From Pyrococcus kukulkanii (GTDB taxonomy: Archaea > Methanobacteriota_B > Thermococci > Thermococcales > Thermococcaceae): 64,000 bases of DNA. The stretch spans positions 186,001 through 250,000 of the forward strand of contig NZ_JARRIB010000001.1 in NCBI RefSeq assembly GCF_041647995.1. Direction: 5' to 3'. Below the pieces are notes generated by a model, which saw nothing but the letters and a program-made list of their open reading frames with translations, was not told where the DNA came from and ran no database searches. Position numbers and translations under genes: made by a program. Position 1 is the stretch's first letter. Each line of letters begins with the position of its first letter. Of this stretch, positions 37,677 to 45,022 are shown in pieces.

Positions 37677-38042
37677 ATGGAACCTAGAGAATTTAAACTA
37701 AACCAGAAAGGAATAAAAGCAGTTCTTCCCTCACTAGAAGCTGAGATAATGGAATACATGTGGGAGGTACGAGAAGCAACAGCCGGAGAAGTTTATGACT
37801 ATTTAAAGAAAAAATATCCCGAGCTAAGAAGGTCTACGGTCAGCATTTTAATGAACAGATTATGTGAAAAAGGCCTATTAAAAAGGAGAATGGAAAGAGG
37901 CAGAGGGGGAATACGATATATATATAGCGTGACAACAACTAGGGAGGAATTCGAAAGGAAAATTGTTGAGAAAATAATAGAATCACTAATAGCAAACTTT
38001 AGGGAAGCCACGTATGCATATCTTTCAAAAATTAAGAAGTGA
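37677..38042 (+). CDS. BlaI/MecI/CopY-family winged-helix repressor
   Basis: This 121-residue regulator has the BlaI-type winged helix: LPSLEAEIMEYMWEVREATAGEVYDYLKKKYPELRRSTVSILMNRLCEKGLLKR. The wing is in GRGGIRYIYSVT, and a C-terminal dimerising helix is rich in E, K and I. ATG 37677 has GGAGGG at a proper distance; ATG 37674 is also possible. A protease gene follows 6 bases later. In bacteria BlaI repressors are controlled by a partner membrane protease, so this pairing is suggestive. Confidence 0.9.
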   Translation: MEPREFKLNQKGIKAVLPSLEAEIMEYMWEVREATAGEVYDYLKKKYPELRRSTVSILMNRLCEKGLLKRRMERGRGGIRYIYSVTTTREEFERKIVEKIIESLIANFREATYAYLSKIKK

Positions 38043-38048
38043 TAGGAG

Positions 38049-38843
38049 ATGCTATACCTGATATTCCTGCTTCAAGTCATAATGACAGTAATATCACTCA
38101 AAAAAATTGGGTTATTTTTGTCTCTTGGTGTGCTAATTTGGTTGTATTTAACTTATAAGCTATCCTTAAGATTAAAACTTCCAAAAGATAGGTATTCAAA
38201 AATCCAGTGGGAGGATATGCCCTGGCTTTATGACGGGATAGCAAGGATGGCGAATAGGGCTAGGATCCCAATGCCAACTATCTACGTGGAAGACTCCCCA
38301 ATACCAACTGCATACTCATTCAAGAACTCAATAGTTCTCTCAGCTGGGCTGTTTGAAGTTCTAAGTGAGGATGAGATACTAGCTGTTGCAGCACATGAGA
38401 TAGGCCACATTAAGAATGCCGATACAGTATTATTTCCAATCTCTAAATATGGACAATATGGAATAGGAGTACTATCAGCCGCAGTAATTATGTTTGGATC
38501 CTCATTCTATGCAAAACTAATAAGCTTGATAACGTTTTTTGCTTATTTACTATCACTCCACAAGTTCTTAAGGAAAAGAGAATTCATGGCCGATAATGTT
38601 GCAATAAGGATAGCTGAGGTTCCATATGCCCTGAAAAATGCACTTGAGGAACTTAAATACTATGAAGCAATGATAAATTCAAAGGATATTCCTCTACCAA
38701 CCATACAACCACAAATAAACAGAAAAAAGGATGAAGGGCTTAATATAGCTACATTAATTAGCACACATCCGACATATGAAGAAAGGATAGCAAGAATAAT
38801 GGCAATTGTAGATATGTACAATAGGATATTCGAGTTCAATTAA
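38049..38843 (+). CDS. Membrane M48-type zinc metalloprotease
   Basis: This 264-residue HtpX/Ste24-like protease has two N-terminal membrane helices (LYLIFLLQVIMTVISL, LGVLIWLYLTYKLSL). The zinc motif is AAHEIGHIKNAD, with HEIGH at residues 116-120. A further hydrophobic pair (GIGVLSAAVIMFGSSFY, LISLITFFAYLLSL) follows, and the third ligand is expected in KREFMADNVAIRIA. A late ISTHPTYEERIARI is typical of M48. It is encoded directly after a BlaI-type repressor and likely shares its promoter. Whether the protease senses a signal, as BlaR1 does, is unknown. Confidence 0.9.
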   Translation: MLYLIFLLQVIMTVISLKKIGLFLSLGVLIWLYLTYKLSLRLKLPKDRYSKIQWEDMPWLYDGIARMANRARIPMPTIYVEDSPIPTAYSFKNSIVLSAGLFEVLSEDEILAVAAHEIGHIKNADTVLFPISKYGQYGIGVLSAAVIMFGSSFYAKLISLITFFAYLLSLHKFLRKREFMADNVAIRIAEVPYALKNALEELKYYEAMINSKDIPLPTIQPQINRKKDEGLNIATLISTHPTYEERIARIMAIVDMYNRIFEFN

Positions 38844-38876
38844 CTTTTATAAGGGGGTGCATTTTGAGTAAAAAAC

Positions 38877-39437
38877 ATGACAACAGAGATATTCTTAGAC
38901 AAAGAAAAAGCAGAAAAAATTAAGAAAATTCGACCAACAAAAGATGAATACTTTATGCTTATAGCAAAGCTTGTTTCCTTGAGAGCCACTTGCCCAAGAT
39001 TAAGAGTAGGGGCAGTAGCAGTAAAAGATGGATATATCCTTGCAACTGGGTACAATGGGGCTCCAAGGAATATGGATCATTGTATAGATGTAGGGTGTAT
39101 TTTAGTTGATGGCCACTGCCATAGGGCAGTTCATGCAGAACAGAATGTAATAGCAATGGCCGCAAGAAAAGGGATAAGCCTTGAAGGAGCAACACTATAT
39201 GTGACTCACTTTCCCTGTGACACTTGCTTCAAGCTCCTTATAAACGCTGGAATAAAAGAGATAGTATACGAGGAGATGTATCCTAACAAAGTAACAGAAA
39301 TGCTACTAAAAGAGGCCCAAGAAAAAGGAATTATAAAGATAAGACAGTTTAAACTGTCAAAAGAGAGAGTGAGGCAGTTCTTAGAAGAACTTTTTCCAGA
39401 ATTTTGTGGAGGTTACAAGGAAAAAGGCGAGGACTAG
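38877..39437 (+). CDS. dCMP deaminase family protein
   Basis: This 186-residue zinc-dependent deaminase converts dCMP to dUMP in the dTMP route. The zinc site is HRAVHAEQNVIAMAARKG (H-A-E) with HFPCDTCFKLLINAG (P-C-x2-C). Additional CIDVGCILVDGHCH cysteines and histidines match the ComEB/dCMP deaminase branch, which has a second zinc. No good ribosome site precedes ATG 38877. CTTTTATAAGG is about 30 bases upstream, so a separate, nearly leaderless transcript is likely. Its stop interlocks with the opposite gene in CTAG. Confidence 0.9.
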   Translation: MTTEIFLDKEKAEKIKKIRPTKDEYFMLIAKLVSLRATCPRLRVGAVAVKDGYILATGYNGAPRNMDHCIDVGCILVDGHCHRAVHAEQNVIAMAARKGISLEGATLYVTHFPCDTCFKLLINAGIKEIVYEEMYPNKVTEMLLKEAQEKGIIKIRQFKLSKERVRQFLEELFPEFCGGYKEKGED

Positions 39438-40228
39438 CGACCAAACCTTCTCTCTCTTTTTTGGTATTCTCGGATTATTCTAAGGAAGTCTATTTTCCTG
39501 AATTCTGGGAAGTACACATCAACGAAGAACAACTCGCTATAAGCTATTTGGTACAGAAGAAAGTTGCTTATCCTGACTTCACCTCCAGTCCTTATTACTA
39601 TATCTGGATCTGGCATATTAGGGATATAAAGGTACTTTTTGAGCAATTCTTCGTTAATATCTTGGATATCAAGCTTTCCATTCATTACGTCTTTTACAAT
39701 TTTCTTAACGGCGTCAACAATTTCACTTCTTCCTCCATAGGCCAGGGCTACGTTAAGAATAAGGTTGTTATATTTTCTTGTCACCCTCTCCGCTTCCTCA
39801 GCGGCTTCTCTAACGTTCTCTGGCAGGAGCTCCTTTCTGCCAATAACGTTAACCCTTATCCCATACTCATGAACTCTCTTATCCTTAACAAGCTCCTTGA
39901 ACTTTTCTTCAAAGAGTTGCATTAGCTTATTAACTTCTTCCTTTGATCGCTTAAAGTTTTCAGTTGAGAAAGCATAAACTGTTAAAATTCTTATACCAAG
40001 CTCATGACACCACTCCACTATCTCTTCAAGCTTTTTAGATCCAAAAAAATGCCCGTACCAAGGTGGCTTCTCATGCTTCCTTGCCCATCTCCTGTTTCCG
40101 TCCATAATAATAGCTACGTGCTTTGGCAAGTTCCCACTTTTAACTTTTTCAAATAGGTATCTCTCATAAAGATCGTACGCCGGCTTAAAAAGTATGGGAG
40201 GGACGTGAGATATAATCCTGTAAATCAT
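39434..40228 (-). CDS. uppS: cis-Polyprenyl diphosphate synthase (UppS family)
   Basis: This 264-residue cis-prenyltransferase makes the long polyprenyl (dolichol precursor) carriers used in glycosylation. The catalytic aspartate is in HVAIIMDGNRRWARKH, and YGHFFGSKKLEEIVEWC, LTVYAFSTENFKRSKEE and DPDIVIRTGGEVRISNFLLYQIAYSE are the other conserved regions. It overlaps the upstream gene by 4 bases. Its product is the likely lipid substrate for the two GT2 enzymes in this window. Confidence 0.94.
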   Translation of the reverse strand: MIYRIISHVPPILFKPAYDLYERYLFEKVKSGNLPKHVAIIMDGNRRWARKHEKPPWYGHFFGSKKLEEIVEWCHELGIRILTVYAFSTENFKRSKEEVNKLMQLFEEKFKELVKDKRVHEYGIRVNVIGRKELLPENVREAAEEAERVTRKYNNLILNVALAYGGRSEIVDAVKKIVKDVMNGKLDIQDINEELLKKYLYIPNMPDPDIVIRTGGEVRISNFLLYQIAYSELFFVDVYFPEFRKIDFLRIIREYQKRERRFGR

Positions 40229-40749
40229 ATTTTCTTTCTCCCCCTCATGTGTTTCTCAGCAAGCTCCATATAAATTTCAGCATTCTTCTTAGTCCACTCG
40301 ATCTCTTCCTCACTCAACTGCCTAACTACCTTCCCTGGGATACCTATAACGAGGCTGTAATCAGGAATCTCCTTATTTGGGGGCACAAGAGCTCCAGCAC
40401 CGATTATTACATGGTCCCCTATCTTTGCCCCATCTAATATTACCGCCCCCATCCCTATTATAACATAGTTGCCAACTTTGGCACCGTGAACAACAGCATT
40501 GTGACCTATTGTAACGTACTCACCAACCTCAGTTGGCAAACCATGAGAAGTGTGAATGCTAACGTTATCTTGAACGTTTGAGTACTTTCCAATATATATC
40601 TGCTCTATATCTCCCCTCAGAACAGCCGATGGCCAAATGCTGGTTTTCTCCTCAAGAACCACATCTCCAATTACAACGGCATTCTCGTCAACGAATGCCG
40701 TTGGATGAATTTTAGGTCTCTTCCCATTAAGCTCATATACCACCATCAT
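40225..40749 (-). CDS. Gamma-carbonic anhydrase-like left-handed beta-helix protein
   Basis: This 174-residue hexapeptide-repeat trimer protein was historically called a ferripyochelin-binding protein homologue. Repeats run from FVDENAVVIGDVVLEEKTSIWP through VGNYVIIGMGAVILDGAKIGDHVIIGAGALVPP. Zinc ligands are expected in SIHTSHGLPT and TIGHNAVVHGAKVG (three histidines). A carbonic anhydrase or related activity is likely but not certain. GGAGGTGAAGT precedes ATG 40749. It shares an ATGA overlap with uppS. Confidence 0.92.
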   Translation of the reverse strand: MMVVYELNGKRPKIHPTAFVDENAVVIGDVVLEEKTSIWPSAVLRGDIEQIYIGKYSNVQDNVSIHTSHGLPTEVGEYVTIGHNAVVHGAKVGNYVIIGMGAVILDGAKIGDHVIIGAGALVPPNKEIPDYSLVIGIPGKVVRQLSEEEIEWTKKNAEIYMELAEKHMRGRKKI

Positions 40750-40808
40750 ACTTCACCTCCAAAATAAGCTAACCCATGCGCTTTTAAGGTTTAACTATTG
40801 AAAATGTA

Positions 40809-40868
40809 AAGGCAATGAGGAAAATTTCGCTAGCTGAGTGATGATGACTACCCTCGCAACCGAGCCTA
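40809..40868 (+). ncRNA. Box C/D guide RNA candidate beside lrpA, with a compensated kink-turn
   Basis: The order is: stem AGGC; box C ATGAGGA (40815-40821); 12-base guide AAATTTCGCTAG; box D' CTGA (40834-40837); 3-base spacer; box C' ATGATGA (40841-40847); 12-base guide CTACCCTCGCAA; box D CCGA (40860-40863); and closing stem GCCT. Box C has G and box D has C in place of the usual opposed U and U, a compensated pair at the same kink-turn position. The first guide matches ten bases of the conserved 23S segment TAGCGAAATT, pointing to methylation of the C in TAGC. CGCTTTTAAGG upstream can be its TATA box. It touches the lrpA stop. Confidence 0.75.
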
Positions 40869-41291
40869 CTTTAGCCTTTCAAGGATTATTGCTGGACAAA
40901 CTTTCGTTACCCCTTCGATCTTCCCTATTTTGTTTGAGATTATATCAGCAAGATCCTCTCCGTCCCTTGCCCATATAACTGCCATTATCATGTGATCTCC
41001 GCTGGAAAGGTAAAGTTCCCTTACGAAGTCAAATTCCTTTAGCTTTTCTGCTACCTCGAAGAGTTTCTCCGGCTTAGTATCGACCCCAGTGATAGTCACT
41101 AAGGAGTACCCAAGTTTCTTGGGGTTAAGCCTTATTGTATACCCCTCTATTATCCCTTTTTCTTCCAGGGCTTTAACTCTCTTCCTCACCGCGGTCTCAC
41201 TGATGCCCAGCCTTTTAGCTATCTCCGTGAACGGCGTTCTCGCGTCTTTTACCAATATATCTAGTATTATCTTATCCCTATCATCTATCAT
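40866..41291 (-). CDS. lrpA: Lrp/AsnC-family regulator LrpA
   Basis: This 141-residue feast/famine regulator begins [19 protein letters not shown]. The N-terminal helix-turn-helix is [26 protein letters not shown]. The C-terminal RAM/ACT-like domain contains [21 protein letters not shown] and [14 protein letters not shown]. It is very close to Pyrococcus furiosus LrpA, known for negative autoregulation. I start at ATG 41291, preceded by AAGGTGG. It lies downstream of gdhA on the same strand, with its own promoter in the gap. Whether it also acts on gdhA cannot be read from the sequence. Confidence 0.95.
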   Translation of the reverse strand: MIDDRDKIILDILVKDARTPFTEIAKRLGISETAVRKRVKALEEKGIIEGYTIRLNPKKLGYSLVTITGVDTKPEKLFEVAEKLKEFDFVRELYLSSGDHMIMAVIWARDGEDLADIISNKIGKIEGVTKVCPAIILERLK

Positions 41292-41326
41292 TTTTCGAAC
41301 CACCTTAGTATAAATTCAGAACCGAA

Positions 41327-41336
41327 GTATATAAAG
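41327..41336 (-). promoter_or_regulatory. lrpA promoter
   Basis: On the minus strand CTTTATATAC lies 36-45 bases before the lrpA start, giving a predicted transcription start near 41303. The region between is the place where an autorepressing LrpA would bind. No clear palindrome stands out to my eye. Confidence 0.6.
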
Positions 41337-41428
41337 TATTGGTTTTTAAAGTTTGTGATAATTGCAGAATTAGGTAGGGAAAGCTATCAGAAATCCAAGA
41401 ATTAATTAGAAAATCGAAAGAAGAGAAA

Positions 41429-42691
41429 TCAGTGCTTAACCCAACCGCGGTCAAGCATTGCCTGGTAGACTCTCTGGACTGCAACAACGTAAGCTGCGTC
41501 TCTCATGTGGATGTTCTTCTCTTTTGCAGTGTTGTAGACATCGTAGAATGCCTTGGTCATCTTCTTGTCAAGCCTCTCCCTGACTTCCTCTATTGTCCAG
41601 TAGTAGCCAGTTATGTTCTGAACCCACTCGAAGTAACTGACTGTAACTCCACCTGCGTTACAGAGGAAGTCAGGTATCTGGAGGACTCCCTTCTCGAAGA
41701 GGATCTCATCAGCCTCTGGTGTGACTGGACCGTTTGCAACCTCAGCGACGATCTTGGCCTTTATGTTGTCGGCGTTCTTCTTAGTTATAACTTCTTCAAT
41801 TGCGGCTGGAGCTAGTACGTCGACCTCAAGCTCGAGAAGCTCCTCATTGGTTATGTTGGTTGCTCCTGGGAAGTCCTTAACGCTACCGTGCTCCTTCTTC
41901 CACTTGAGAACTTCGTCAGCGTTGAGGCCATCGGGGTTGTAAATTCCACCCTTGCTGTCGCTAACTGCAACGACCTTCATTCCAAAGTCTTCGCTCATTA
42001 TCTTGGCGAGGTAGTAACCCGCGTTACCGTAACCCTGGATTGCGATTGTCTTGCCCTTAAGGTCATCCCAACCGAGAACCTTTGCAGCCTCTCTTATGGT
42101 GTATGAGGCACCTCTTGCTGTAGCCTCAATTCTACCAAGTGAACCTCCAATGCTGAGTGGCTTTCCTGTTATGATACCGAATGCGGGAGTCTTCCTCCTG
42201 CTTATGGTCTCGTACTCGTCCATCATCCATGCCATGATCTGTGGGTTAGTGTAAACGTCAGGAGCTGGAATGTCCTCGTATGGGCTTATGACATCGTAAA
42301 TTGCCCTTATGTATCCCCTAGCGAGCCTCTCCTTCTCCCTGTCTGAGAGCTTCTTGGGATCAACTATAATTCCACCCTTACCTCCACCATATGGGAGGTC
42401 CATAACAGCAGTCTTCCAAGTCATCCAAGCAGCGAGAGCCTTAACTGTACTGAGGGTCTCCTCTGGGTGCCACCTAATTCCGCCCTTGGTTGGACCTCTA
42501 GCCCAGTTGTGCTGGACTCTAAATCCTGTGAATACTTTGACAGTACCATCATCCATCTCTACCGGAATTGAGACCTCAACAATCCTCTGGGGCCTCTTCA
42601 AGAACTCAAGGGCCTCCTCACTTATCTCCATATACTGAGCAGCCCTCTCAAGTTGCTTAATAACAATCTCATAAGGGTCTTGCTCAACCAT
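41429..42691 (-). CDS. gdhA: Glutamate dehydrogenase
   Basis: This abundant hexameric NAD(P)-dependent enzyme converts glutamate to 2-oxoglutarate and ammonia. It has exactly 420 residues from ATG 42691 ([17 protein letters not shown]). Substrate-site segments are [20 protein letters not shown] (catalytic region lysine) and [17 protein letters not shown]. The nucleotide-binding Rossmann motif is [29 protein letters not shown] precedes the start and a strong promoter lies upstream, as expected for a highly expressed gene. It is monocistronic or followed by lrpA at a 138-base distance. Confidence 0.98.
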   Translation of the reverse strand: MVEQDPYEIVIKQLERAAQYMEISEEALEFLKRPQRIVEVSIPVEMDDGTVKVFTGFRVQHNWARGPTKGGIRWHPEETLSTVKALAAWMTWKTAVMDLPYGGGKGGIIVDPKKLSDREKERLARGYIRAIYDVISPYEDIPAPDVYTNPQIMAWMMDEYETISRRKTPAFGIITGKPLSIGGSLGRIEATARGASYTIREAAKVLGWDDLKGKTIAIQGYGNAGYYLAKIMSEDFGMKVVAVSDSKGGIYNPDGLNADEVLKWKKEHGSVKDFPGATNITNEELLELEVDVLAPAAIEEVITKKNADNIKAKIVAEVANGPVTPEADEILFEKGVLQIPDFLCNAGGVTVSYFEWVQNITGYYWTIEEVRERLDKKMTKAFYDVYNTAKEKNIHMRDAAYVVAVQRVYQAMLDRGWVKH

Positions 42692-42740
42692 GTTCACCAC
42701 CCCAATTTAGTCGATTGGCGATACAGGTTTGAACAGTAGA

Positions 42741-42760
42741 CTATATAAAACTTTCGGTAA
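42741..42760 (-). promoter_or_regulatory. gdhA promoter (BRE plus TATA)
   Basis: The minus strand reads TTACCGAAAGTTTTATATAG, a near-ideal archaeal BRE (CCGAAAG) followed by the TATA box TTTATATA. It predicts transcription starting about 42718, a leader of roughly 27 bases with the GGGGTGGTG ribosome site. The remaining 170 bases up to the box C/D RNA are A+T-rich with no gene seen. Confidence 0.8.
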
Positions 42761-42934
42761 ATAAGGGTGAGAATCCTTTTGTTCATTGAGCTCTCGGATG
42801 TAAAATCTATTTCGGTAGAAAATTCCAAGTAGAATAAACGTTTTGGCAAAAGAAGTTATAAAATCACGAATTTTACATGCATCAATGCACATACAAGAAC
42901 TTTAACGTTCGTGAATTTGTTGGGGCAAAAGAAC

Positions 42935-42996
42935 GAGCCCTCAGCGAGAAGTCGATCATCATAAATCAGCTCACTCCTTTTCCAATCATCGGGCTC
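42935..42996 (-). ncRNA. Box C/D guide RNA candidate overlapping the antiporter stop codon
   Basis: On the minus strand: terminal stem GAGCCC (42996-42991); box C CGATGA (42991-42986); 16-base guide TTGGAAAAGGAGTGAG; box D' CTGA (42969-42966); spacer TTTA; box C' TGATGA (42961-42956); 11-base guide TCGACTTCTCG; box D CTGA (42944-42941); closing stem GGGCTC (42940-42935). The six-base terminal stem is perfect and the spacing is canonical. The TGA of box C is also the stop codon of the antiporter gene. Predicted target strings are CTCACTCCTTTTCCAA and CGAGAAGTCGA; I could not place them. Confidence 0.8.
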
Positions 42997-44266
42997 TCTT
43001 TTTCCTTTCTATTCTTTCTTTTCTAATCTCCATTTTAGCCCGTTTTTGTTTCTCAACTTCTTCTCTAAATGCCCACTTTAATAAGGGGGGTGTCACAATC
43101 ACTGAGACAGTAATAAATATTAAGGTTGCCGCAATGAACTTTGGAGCATCATCAGGTGAAATTGCCCCAGCATGGATCGCAACCATTAAATCTACTAAGG
43201 CAACCTCAGTTCTAGGAATTGATCCAATACCCATTTGAAGGGACATTTTAAAGTTTTCACGAGTTAAGAGAAAGCTTTTCCCTCGACCCCAGGCAGTTAT
43301 CCAAGCCCCAAATCCTCTTCCAGCAATTTTTCCTATTATTGCAATAGCACTTAATACAAAAGCGAGCTTAAGGGCATCGACATTTCCAAATACTTTTAGA
43401 TTGAGCATTGCACCTGTGTGCACGAAGAATATTGGGATCAAAAACCCATATCCGATACTTTTTATCTCTTCCATTATTCTCTTACCTTCTGGCAACTTCG
43501 AAAGAATTAAACCCATCATAAAGGCTCCCTCTATTGCAGCAGCAAACCATCCTTCTGCTAAAGCCGCGAATAAAAACATCATACCCACAATCATCCCAAG
43601 GATGCCCTTCTCTACTCGTAATTTTTCAGCAAATTTAACATAATAGTCTATGAAGTACCATCCTAGCACCCCAGTGATCATGAAAAATAACACTATTTTA
43701 ACACCCAAACCTAAAAGGGAGCCACTCCCAACTGCAAATATTATCAAGGCAATCCCAAGAAAGTCATCCATAACACTTGCGCTTAGTGATGCTGCTCCAA
43801 CTTCACTCCTTAGAACACCGAGATCCATCATTACCCTAACGGTTAAACCTATGCTCGTCGCGGTTAACAGAACACCACCAGCAAAGGCCTCCCTATAGTC
43901 ATATCCCATCCACCTTAAAGCGTAGTATCCCATTACAAGAGGGACAAAAACTCCAAGAAGAGTAGAAACAGTTGCTGTAACCCCAGTTTTTTTCAATTGC
44001 TTAATATCAGTATCAAGGGCTCCCAAGAATAGGAGAAATATTATTCCAAGCTTTGCCAGGAAGTCTATAACTTCACTAGATCCCATTGTTATCGGAAGGT
44101 ACTTCTCACTCACAATGCCAAAGTAAACAAGATTACCTAAGAGCATACCCATTAAAAGCTCGCCCAATACCCCAGGAAGTCCAAACCTCTCAACTATTGA
44201 ATCTCCGATCTTTGCCAGCATCACAGCTACTCCGAGTGTGAAGAGGATCCACGTTGCTGCTTCCAT
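42986..44266 (-). CDS. Cation:proton antiporter of the CPA2 (KefB/NapA-like) family
   Basis: This 426-residue inner membrane transporter has about twelve or thirteen helices, starting WILFTLGVAVMLAKIGD. Family features are FGLPGVLGELLMGMLLG, the tandem acidic region SASVMDDFLGIALIIFA (Asp-Asp pair for ion exchange), and GSIPRTEVALVDLMVAI. It probably exchanges Na+ or K+ for H+. The C-terminal tail is short and basic, without the TrkA-N domain seen in KefB. The start overlaps the CBS-domain gene by 40 bases, with GGGGGTGAAG upstream. Its stop codon is inside the adjacent C/D RNA. Confidence 0.92.
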   Translation of the reverse strand: MEAATWILFTLGVAVMLAKIGDSIVERFGLPGVLGELLMGMLLGNLVYFGIVSEKYLPITMGSSEVIDFLAKLGIIFLLFLGALDTDIKQLKKTGVTATVSTLLGVFVPLVMGYYALRWMGYDYREAFAGGVLLTATSIGLTVRVMMDLGVLRSEVGAASLSASVMDDFLGIALIIFAVGSGSLLGLGVKIVLFFMITGVLGWYFIDYYVKFAEKLRVEKGILGMIVGMMFLFAALAEGWFAAAIEGAFMMGLILSKLPEGKRIMEEIKSIGYGFLIPIFFVHTGAMLNLKVFGNVDALKLAFVLSAIAIIGKIAGRGFGAWITAWGRGKSFLLTRENFKMSLQMGIGSIPRTEVALVDLMVAIHAGAISPDDAPKFIAATLIFITVSVIVTPPLLKWAFREEVEKQKRAKMEIRKERIERKKRAR

Positions 44267-44745
44267 TCTTCACCCCCCACCCTTATTAACCTAAGAAATT
44301 CCGTTATTAAAAGCCTAAGACTTATCTCTCCTTTTAATCTGCCTTCATAATCAACTAGGGCCAATATGCCAACTCTATACCTTTTCATTTTTTCAAGAGC
44401 CTCAAGCACCGTAGCATCTTCTTCAATAGTTAAAACGTTCCTTTCCATAATATCTCCGGCTTTCTCAGCGCCTCCCATTATTGACTTAAAAAGTGAGCTT
44501 ATCATGCCCAGCCTTGCCCTCTTGGGGGGAAGCAGAATATCAATCACATCAAGATACCTAACAACACCAACCAGCTTCATATCTTCCTTATTGTTTACCA
44601 CCCACACATGATGCCTCGTTCTGAGTATCTTCATTATGTCAATTATCGGTGAATTCTCTTCAACAATTGGCATCTGCGCTAGGGGAGGAGTTATCTGGCT
44701 TACCTTCATAGAGTGAAAAGCATTTAAAGCCCTCTCAAGATCCAT
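44227..44745 (-). CDS. CBS-domain protein co-encoded with the antiporter
   Basis: This 172-residue soluble protein consists of a pair of CBS motifs. The first covers about residues 15-75 (ENSPIIDIMKILRTRHHVWVVNNKEDMKLVGVVRYLDVIDIL), and the second covers 100-155 (MERNVLTIEEDATVLEALEKMKRYRVGILALVDYEGRLKGEIS). CBS pairs bind adenine nucleotides, so control of the adjacent antiporter by energy state is a natural guess from gene overlap. GGGGGGTAAAG precedes ATG 44745, 3 bases after the upstream stop. Confidence 0.88.
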   Translation of the reverse strand: MDLERALNAFHSMKVSQITPPLAQMPIVEENSPIIDIMKILRTRHHVWVVNNKEDMKLVGVVRYLDVIDILLPPKRARLGMISSLFKSIMGGAEKAGDIMERNVLTIEEDATVLEALEKMKRYRVGILALVDYEGRLKGEISLRLLITEFLRLIRVGGEEWKQQRGSSSHSE

Positions 44746-44748
44746 TCT

Positions 44749-44988
44749 TTACCCCCCACTAAGCACTGGCATAACCTTAACAACATCACAATCACTAACC
44801 TCAGCGTCTTCAGTTGCTACTTTTCCATTAATAATTATTATCTTCTCCTTTACCTCGTCAAACCTAGGTATAACTTCCCTAAGGACGTCCCCTACCCTTC
44901 TCTTTCCATCAACCTTTATTTCAACCTCCTTGGCTCCAGCTAAGTGGGAAAATAAACCCATAAGCTTTATAATCACCCTACCACCCAT
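44749..44988 (-). CDS. ThiS/MoaD-family beta-grasp protein with C-terminal Gly-Gly
   Basis: This 79-residue protein (from ATG 44988) has the ubiquitin-like beta-grasp pattern VIIKLMGLFSHLAGAKEVEIKVDGKRRVGDVLREVIPRF and ends VLSGG. The terminal Gly-Gly is the site for adenylation by an E1-like enzyme, so it may act as a sulfur carrier or as a small archaeal modifier. GTG 44976, preceded by GGTGGTAGG, is an alternative start. It leads the unit with the CBS and antiporter genes. No MoeB/E1 gene is nearby. Confidence 0.82.
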   Translation of the reverse strand: MGGRVIIKLMGLFSHLAGAKEVEIKVDGKRRVGDVLREVIPRFDEVKEKIIIINGKVATEDAEVSDCDVVKVMPVLSGG

Positions 44989-45003
44989 AACGTATTTAAC
45001 GTA
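44988..45003. repeat. Direct repeat TAACGTA within a crowded divergent promoter
   Basis: TAACGTA occurs at 44988-44994 and again at 44997-45003, nine bases apart, separated by TT. The A+T core TATTTAA between them can be a TATA box for the plus-strand GT2 gene, whose ATG at 45023 is about 25 bases away, implying a leaderless message. The minus-strand ThiS/MoaD gene begins inside the same stretch. A repeat placed on a TATA box is a possible regulator site. Confidence 0.45.
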
Positions 45004-45022
45004 CCTCATTAAATGTCTTTTC

